A stretch of 64,000 nt of DNA from an uncultured Desulfobulbaceae bacterium (GTDB lineage: Bacteria; Desulfobacterota; Desulfobulbia; Desulfobulbales; Desulfobulbaceae): the NCBI GenBank assembly GCA_947259225.1, contig CAMYLK010000014.1, forward strand, positions 21,279-85,278. The letters are read 5' to 3'. Position 1 is the first letter of the stretch, and each line of letters opens with the position of its first letter. A program made the translations under genes and the position numbers. The notes beneath the pieces were generated by a model. It had not been told where the DNA came from. It searched no databases and saw nothing but the letters and a program-made list of their open reading frames with translations. Of the stretch, positions 59,826-64,000 are shown one piece after another.

Positions 59826-61409
59826 ATGAAAATTGAAATATACGATACAACACTGCGCGACGGAACACAGGCTGAAAATTTCAACCTGTCTGTTGATGAC
59901 AAGGTGAGGATCACAAGGCAACTCGATAAATTCGGTATTGATTTTATCGAAGGAGGATGGCCGGGATCAAACCCTTTGGCTGTTGAATACTTTAAACAGA
60001 TGCAGGGAATTTCACTGCATCACTCAAAGTTGTCTGCCTTCGGGGCAACCCGTCATTTTAAAAATGCTCCTGAGGATGATCCTAATATTCAAGCACTCAT
60101 AGATGCCGGCACACCAGCCATAACCATTTTCGGTAAAAGCTGGGATGTGCATGTATATGATGCACTGAGAATTAAACTTGAGGATAATCTCCAGATTATT
60201 GAAGATTCTCTTGCCTACCTCAGAAAACAAGTCGAAGTTCTGTTATACGATGCAGAGCATTTTTTTGACGGTTTCAAAAACAACCGTGACTATGCGCTTG
60301 CAACGCTAGGAAGGGCAGTCAAAGGTGGCGCCGAGACACTGATTTTATGTGATACCAATGGCGGTACCCTGCCGCATGAAATAGCACCGATCATTGAGCA
60401 GGTAAAAAAATATCTTGAAGAGCAGGAATCCAGTGTCAAACTAGGCATTCATTCCCATAATGACTCTGAAACAGCTGTAGCTAATTCACTTATGGCTATA
60501 TCACTTGGTATAACTCAGGTACAGGGGACAATTAACGGTTTTGGTGAACGCTGCGGAAACGCTAACCTGACATCCATCATTCCTGCACTTGTTTTTAAAA
60601 TGGGTCTGGAATGTCATGCAGCCAATAACATTGACCAGTTGTACGAAACATCAAGGTTTGTTGATGAACTGGCCAATCTTCCTCATAACCGGTACCAACC
60701 ATATGTAGGCGAATCCGCTTTTGCGCATAAAGGCGGAATTCACGTCAGTGCCGTACAGAGGAACCCGCTGACTTATGAACATATCGAACCGGAACAGGTA
60801 GGTAACATCAGGCGTATTCTTATTTCCGACCAGTCAGGGCGTTCGAACATCCTGCACAAGGCCCAGAGATACGGCCTCAAGCTTGACGCTGATGATCCTG
60901 TGATGGCTTCAATAGTAAAGGATTTGAAGGACCTGGAGAATCAGGGATATCAGTACGAAGCTGCCGAAGCGAGCTTTGAACTGCTCATGCGGAAAGCTCT
61001 CGGGCTGCAGAAAAAATACTTTCAGCTCGAAGGCCTGCGGGTAATGAACAACAAGTACCAGATGGATAAACCACCGCTTACCGAGGCCACGATAAGGCTC
61101 TATGTCAGTGGTGACGAGGTCCATACCGCATCCATGGGCAATGGTCCAGTTAATGCAATAGACACGGCTTTACGCAAGGCCCTTACCAGGTTCTATCCAG
61201 CCCTGGAGGAAATGGAACTCGTTGACTATAAAGTTCGTGTTTTATCAGGAGAACATGGTACCGGCGCCAAAGTACGTGTTCTTATTGAAAGCAGAGACAA
61301 AACCAGCAGCTGGGGGACCGTCGGAGTGTCCCTCAACATTATCGAGGCCAGCTGGCAGGCCCTTGTTGACAGTATCAACTATAAACTTATGAAAGACGAA
61401 AAGGACTGA
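59826..61409 (+). CDS. cimA: (R)-citramalate synthase
   Basis: A 527-residue HMGL-like enzyme that joins pyruvate and acetyl-CoA into citramalate, giving isoleucine without threonine. Marks: IYDTTLRDGTQAENFNLSV at the start, GGWPGSNP, HSHNDSETAVANS (metal-binding HxH) and NGFGERCGNANL. A C-terminal LeuA-type allosteric domain (~385-510) is present. The start is set at 59826 because the family begins with KIEIYDTTLRDG; upstream in-frame codons to 59757 show no homology. It follows lysC and links acetyl-CoA made by the C1 pathway to amino acid synthesis. Confidence 0.93.
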   Translation: MKIEIYDTTLRDGTQAENFNLSVDDKVRITRQLDKFGIDFIEGGWPGSNPLAVEYFKQMQGISLHHSKLSAFGATRHFKNAPEDDPNIQALIDAGTPAITIFGKSWDVHVYDALRIKLEDNLQIIEDSLAYLRKQVEVLLYDAEHFFDGFKNNRDYALATLGRAVKGGAETLILCDTNGGTLPHEIAPIIEQVKKYLEEQESSVKLGIHSHNDSETAVANSLMAISLGITQVQGTINGFGERCGNANLTSIIPALVFKMGLECHAANNIDQLYETSRFVDELANLPHNRYQPYVGESAFAHKGGIHVSAVQRNPLTYEHIEPEQVGNIRRILISDQSGRSNILHKAQRYGLKLDADDPVMASIVKDLKDLENQGYQYEAAEASFELLMRKALGLQKKYFQLEGLRVMNNKYQMDKPPLTEATIRLYVSGDEVHTASMGNGPVNAIDTALRKALTRFYPALEEMELVDYKVRVLSGEHGTGAKVRVLIESRDKTSSWGTVGVSLNIIEASWQALVDSINYKLMKDEKD

Positions 61410-61417
61410 GTAAAAGA

Positions 61418-61972
61418 ATGAACCCTGAAACGGGATACTCCAAGAAGGACAAGCGGTTGCTTGTCCTTCTTGCGTTTGGGGCCTGTATTATGCTCTTGAA
61501 TATAAATTTGCTTCCAGGTTCTGATAATCCACCTATCCGGTTTTATTGGCTTGAATTCCCGGGTAAGGATATACCTGTTGTATACCGATCAACTGACATG
61601 GATCAAATTGATTCGTTCTCTGCAGCGCCGGGAAGGAAACTTACAGCCTTCCCTGATAATAACAAAAGGAGTGAATTGCGAAAAAAAATTGCTGAAGAAA
61701 AAGCTGCAGCAGTTTTCATCACTGACAACTCGGTCACACTTAACCCGGTTTCTCCAAGACTTGCATTTTTCCTGGGGCAACCGCTTGCAATCAACAAAGC
61801 AAGTCTGGACGAACTTGTTTTGATACCGGGTATCGGGCCGGTCCTTGCCAAAAAAATAATTGATTATCGACAAAAAAACGGGTCCTTCGACAACAAACAA
61901 GCCCTCACGTCAGTTCCAGGTATAGGGCCGAAAACAGCATCAAGAATTTCATCTTTCTTCAGTTTTGAGTAA
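61418..61972 (+). CDS. ComEA-like helix-hairpin-helix protein, membrane-anchored
   Basis: A 184-residue protein with an N-terminal membrane segment (~14-30), a middle region of about 80 residues with no known domain, and a C-terminal ComEA-type helix-hairpin-helix pair (~125-184; INKASLDELVLIPGIGPVLAKKIIDYRQKNG then LTSVPGIGPKTASRIS). Such domains bind DNA; in competence systems ComEA captures DNA at the outside of the membrane. No other competence genes are adjacent. It lies 8 bases after cimA and 5 bases before miaA, so it is part of that operon. Confidence 0.8.
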   Translation: MNPETGYSKKDKRLLVLLAFGACIMLLNINLLPGSDNPPIRFYWLEFPGKDIPVVYRSTDMDQIDSFSAAPGRKLTAFPDNNKRSELRKKIAEEKAAAVFITDNSVTLNPVSPRLAFFLGQPLAINKASLDELVLIPGIGPVLAKKIIDYRQKNGSFDNKQALTSVPGIGPKTASRISSFFSFE

Positions 61973-61977
61973 AAATT

Positions 61978-62931
61978 GTGACCCGAAAAACCACAACAAT
62001 AATCAGCGAACCAATACTTGTCCTCATTGGCCCGACAGCAATTGGAAAAACAGCACTTTCGATTACAATGGCCCAGCGTTATTCCTGCGAAGTAGTCAGT
62101 GTTGACTCAATGCAGGTGTACAGATACATGGACGTAGGTACGGCAAAACCTTCTGACGCCGAAAGAGAAGGTATTCCACACCACCTTATTGATATTATAA
62201 ATCCCGATGAGCAGTATAATTCAGCACGGTTTATTGACGATGCTCTTGCTGCGATTGAAAAAATAACCGCTTCAGGAAATATACCCCTTCTTACAGGAGG
62301 TACAGGACTTTACCTGAAAGCGCTGACAGAAGGTTTGTTCGAGCTTGAAGGAATCGAAAACAATGATGTACGTGTTACCCTTGAAAAACGATTACAGGCT
62401 GAGGGCAGGGAAGCATTGTACCAGGAACTTCTGCGAATTGATCCTGCTTCAGCAAAGAGGATACATGTTAATGATACCCAGCGTCTTGTTCGGGCTCTTG
62501 ATATTTACCACAGTACAGGTAAAACCTGGTCAGAGCATTTCAATGATCAGAATGAGCCTTATGTCAGCTTTAAAAACTTTTTCCAGCTTGGCCTTACATG
62601 CGACCGGGAAATTCTGCGCAACAGGGTTGAGCAAAGAACCTTAAGCATGTTTGATAACGGACTGGTGGAAGAGACAGAGAAATTACTGGAAATGGGATAT
62701 AACAAAAAACTGCCGTCAATGCAGGCAATTGGATATCGCCATGCAAATAACTATATTGCCGGAGATTGGGACCGGGAAGAAACTGTCAATATGCTTATCA
62801 GGGATACCAAACGTTATGCAAAGCGGCAAATGACCTGGTTTTCTAAAAATGACACTATTCAATGGTTTGATAGGACTGATCATTACGGAATACAGCAGGT
62901 AACAGATAGCTGGCTAAGCAGCTTAAAATAA
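61978..62931 (+). CDS. miaA: tRNA dimethylallyltransferase
   Basis: A 317-residue MiaA that adds an isopentenyl group to A37 of tRNAs reading UNN codons. Motifs: VLIGPTAIGKTALSI (P-loop), VVSVDSMQVYRYMDVGTAKP, GIPHHLIDI, PLLTGGTGLYLKAL, and the C-terminal MQAIGYRH and YAKRQMTWF. GTG at 61978 is the start because the P-loop lies before the first ATG. No strong ribosome site is seen; the preceding gene ends five bases upstream, so translation is probably coupled. Confidence 0.94.
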   Translation: MTRKTTTIISEPILVLIGPTAIGKTALSITMAQRYSCEVVSVDSMQVYRYMDVGTAKPSDAEREGIPHHLIDIINPDEQYNSARFIDDALAAIEKITASGNIPLLTGGTGLYLKALTEGLFELEGIENNDVRVTLEKRLQAEGREALYQELLRIDPASAKRIHVNDTQRLVRALDIYHSTGKTWSEHFNDQNEPYVSFKNFFQLGLTCDREILRNRVEQRTLSMFDNGLVEETEKLLEMGYNKKLPSMQAIGYRHANNYIAGDWDREETVNMLIRDTKRYAKRQMTWFSKNDTIQWFDRTDHYGIQQVTDSWLSSLK

Positions 62932-63008
62932 ACTATAGTTTGATGATATGATAATCCAGAATTTGATTAATAAAAGCAGCAGCAAAGTTCACTCTTAAAC
63001 AGGTTATT

Positions 63009-64000
63009 ATGCAGACGAAGGTTATCCGTCACAAAACTATGCCGGTGGAGCGGGAACGCTGTCAGCAATTAGCCTTGGACATAAAAATACCCTATGGCCT
63101 GGCAGTCATTCTTTGTCAGAGAGGACTAACAGACCCAGGAACTGCATCCGCTTTTCTTAACCCTCAGCTTGCCGACCTGCCTTCACCTTTTCTCATGAAG
63201 GACATGGACGATGCCGTTGATTTGATCATACAAGCCTATACAGAACAATGGAAAGTGTTGATTCACGGTGATTACGATGTGGACGGTATCAGTGGTACAG
63301 CCTTGCTTTCAGTATTTTTCAAGAACCTGAATGTTAATGCTATTTGTTACCAGCCGGACAGACTGACGGAGGGCTATGGGCTGCAGAAAAGTTTTATCGA
63401 TAAGCATAGACCCTCTGATAATGACAGGGCATTGCTGATCACGGTTGATTGTGGCATTTCAGCCAATGACGAAGTAGAATTTGCCAGGGAAAGAGGATAT
63501 CATGTTATTATCACCGACCACCATCAGCCCCCTGAAAAGCTTCCTGCTGCTGATGCCATAGTCAACCCGCAACAGAATGACTGTTCTTTTCCGTACAAAG
63601 AATTAGCAGGGGTTGGGGTTGCATTCTTTCTTGCCATGGGTGTTCGCAACAGGATGGTGGAAAGGGGTTTGATAAACAGGGACAAAGCCCCGAATCTCAA
63701 GGAACTGTTATGTTTTGTAGCACTTGGTACTGTTGCTGACGTTATGCCCGTAACCGGAACAAACAGGATCCTGGTCAAGGCCGGTCTTGAGGTTATAAGC
63801 ACAAGGTCAACCCCCTGGGCTTGGGCCCTCTGTGACCGTGCCGGGATCAAGGAGGGTGCTGTTACGACTGAAGATATATCTTTTCGTCTGGCTCCTCGTA
63901 TAAATGCACCAGGTCGACTCGGTAAGCCAGAGATTTCTTTTCAGTTTTTGACTTGTTCAGACACTGTCAGCGCCATGGAACTCGTTGATAAACTGGAACA
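63009..64000 (+). CDS. recJ: Single-stranded-DNA-specific exonuclease RecJ, 3' part beyond window
   Basis: The first ~330 residues of a RecJ-type DHH exonuclease; the gene runs off the right edge. The frame is open from ATG 63009 to the end. Seen: GDYDVDGISGTALLS (motif I), LITVDCGIS (II), IITDHHQPPEKLP (DHH motif), GTVADVMPV and RLAPRINAPGRLG. RecJ degrades single-stranded DNA 5' to 3' in recombinational and mismatch repair in the cytoplasm. A 77-base gap separates it from miaA. The N-terminal lead before the DHH domain (~60 residues) is normal. Confidence 0.92.
   Translation, partial: MQTKVIRHKTMPVERERCQQLALDIKIPYGLAVILCQRGLTDPGTASAFLNPQLADLPSPFLMKDMDDAVDLIIQAYTEQWKVLIHGDYDVDGISGTALLSVFFKNLNVNAICYQPDRLTEGYGLQKSFIDKHRPSDNDRALLITVDCGISANDEVEFARERGYHVIITDHHQPPEKLPAADAIVNPQQNDCSFPYKELAGVGVAFFLAMGVRNRMVERGLINRDKAPNLKELLCFVALGTVADVMPVTGTNRILVKAGLEVISTRSTPWAWALCDRAGIKEGAVTTEDISFRLAPRINAPGRLGKPEISFQFLTCSDTVSAMELVDKLE

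Overview
The window reads as chromosomal DNA of a strictly anaerobic Gram-negative bacterium, most likely a sulfate-reducing or related member of the Desulfobacterota (Desulfobulbales/Desulfobacterales type). The pointers are a folate-type Wood-Ljungdahl (reductive acetyl-CoA) gene set, three consecutive selenocysteine genes of the formate dehydrogenase/HdrA/MvhD type, a four-subunit 2-oxoacid:ferredoxin oxidoreductase, a TAXI-TRAP transporter, and lipopolysaccharide export and synthesis genes. The assignment is inferred from gene content; no rRNA is present, and I found no tRNA, CRISPR array, insertion sequence or phage module.

Layout. 1-10.97 kb: envelope and housekeeping genes (partial GT39 transferase, PAP2 phosphatase, PA14 lipoprotein, Mut7-C protein, then a minus-strand block of GT9 transferase, flippase-like protein, LptF-like permease with a fused Cys-rich tail, M23 peptidase and RNase G, then a GT2 transferase and a SleB-type hydrolase). 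11.46-28.99 kb: a plus-strand run folD - cooS - metF::acsD fusion - acsB - acsC - fdhA(Sec) - hdrA(Sec) - mvhD(Sec), closed by a good terminator at 29.02-29.06 kb. 29.1-33.4 kb, minus strand: 6-phosphofructokinase, glycogen phosphorylase, universal stress protein. 33.6-37.8 kb, minus strand: ATP-grasp ligase - KamA-like aminomutase - M20 peptidase - alpha/beta hydrolase, a compact operon whose aminomutase carries the substrate-site pattern of glutamate rather than lysine 2,3-aminomutase. 38.0-43.2 kb, minus strand: TAXI receptor, DUF1566 protein, fused TRAP permease, a second universal stress protein and an AraC regulator. 43.6-46.5 kb: korDABC. 46.8-54.7 kb: iron-sulfur flavoprotein, HD-GYP protein, SH3 protein, Tat-type M48 lipoprotein, CHASE2 adenylate cyclase, zinc-ribbon/HAMP-like membrane protein, type IV pilin-like protein. 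54.8-58.4 kb, minus strand: rlmN, a radical SAM protein, serC, trmL. 58.5-64 kb: lysC, cimA, a ComEA-like protein, miaA and the first part of recJ.

How it works together. The 11-29 kb run encodes almost the whole C1 pathway: formate/CO2 interconversion (FdhA), methenyl/methylene-THF steps (FolD), methylene-THF reduction (MetF part of the fusion), the corrinoid protein (AcsC plus the AcsD part), CO dehydrogenase (CooS) and acetyl-CoA synthase (AcsB). Formate-THF ligase, a separate methyltransferase (AcsE) and the nickel maturation factor CooC are not in the window. FdhA is a 1416-residue multidomain protein with a GltD-like flavin module, and it sits beside a double-length HdrA and an MvhD-like protein. 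This suggests a soluble flavin-based electron-bifurcating or confurcating formate dehydrogenase in which all three proteins contain selenocysteine. Each in-frame TGA is followed within 19-28 nt by a hairpin with a GGT in its loop, like the bacterial SECIS element.

The observations I rate highest are the triple-selenoprotein cluster, the four-module formate dehydrogenase, the MetF::AcsD fusion with a well-formed internal translation start, and the probable beta-glutamate (beta-amino acid) operon.
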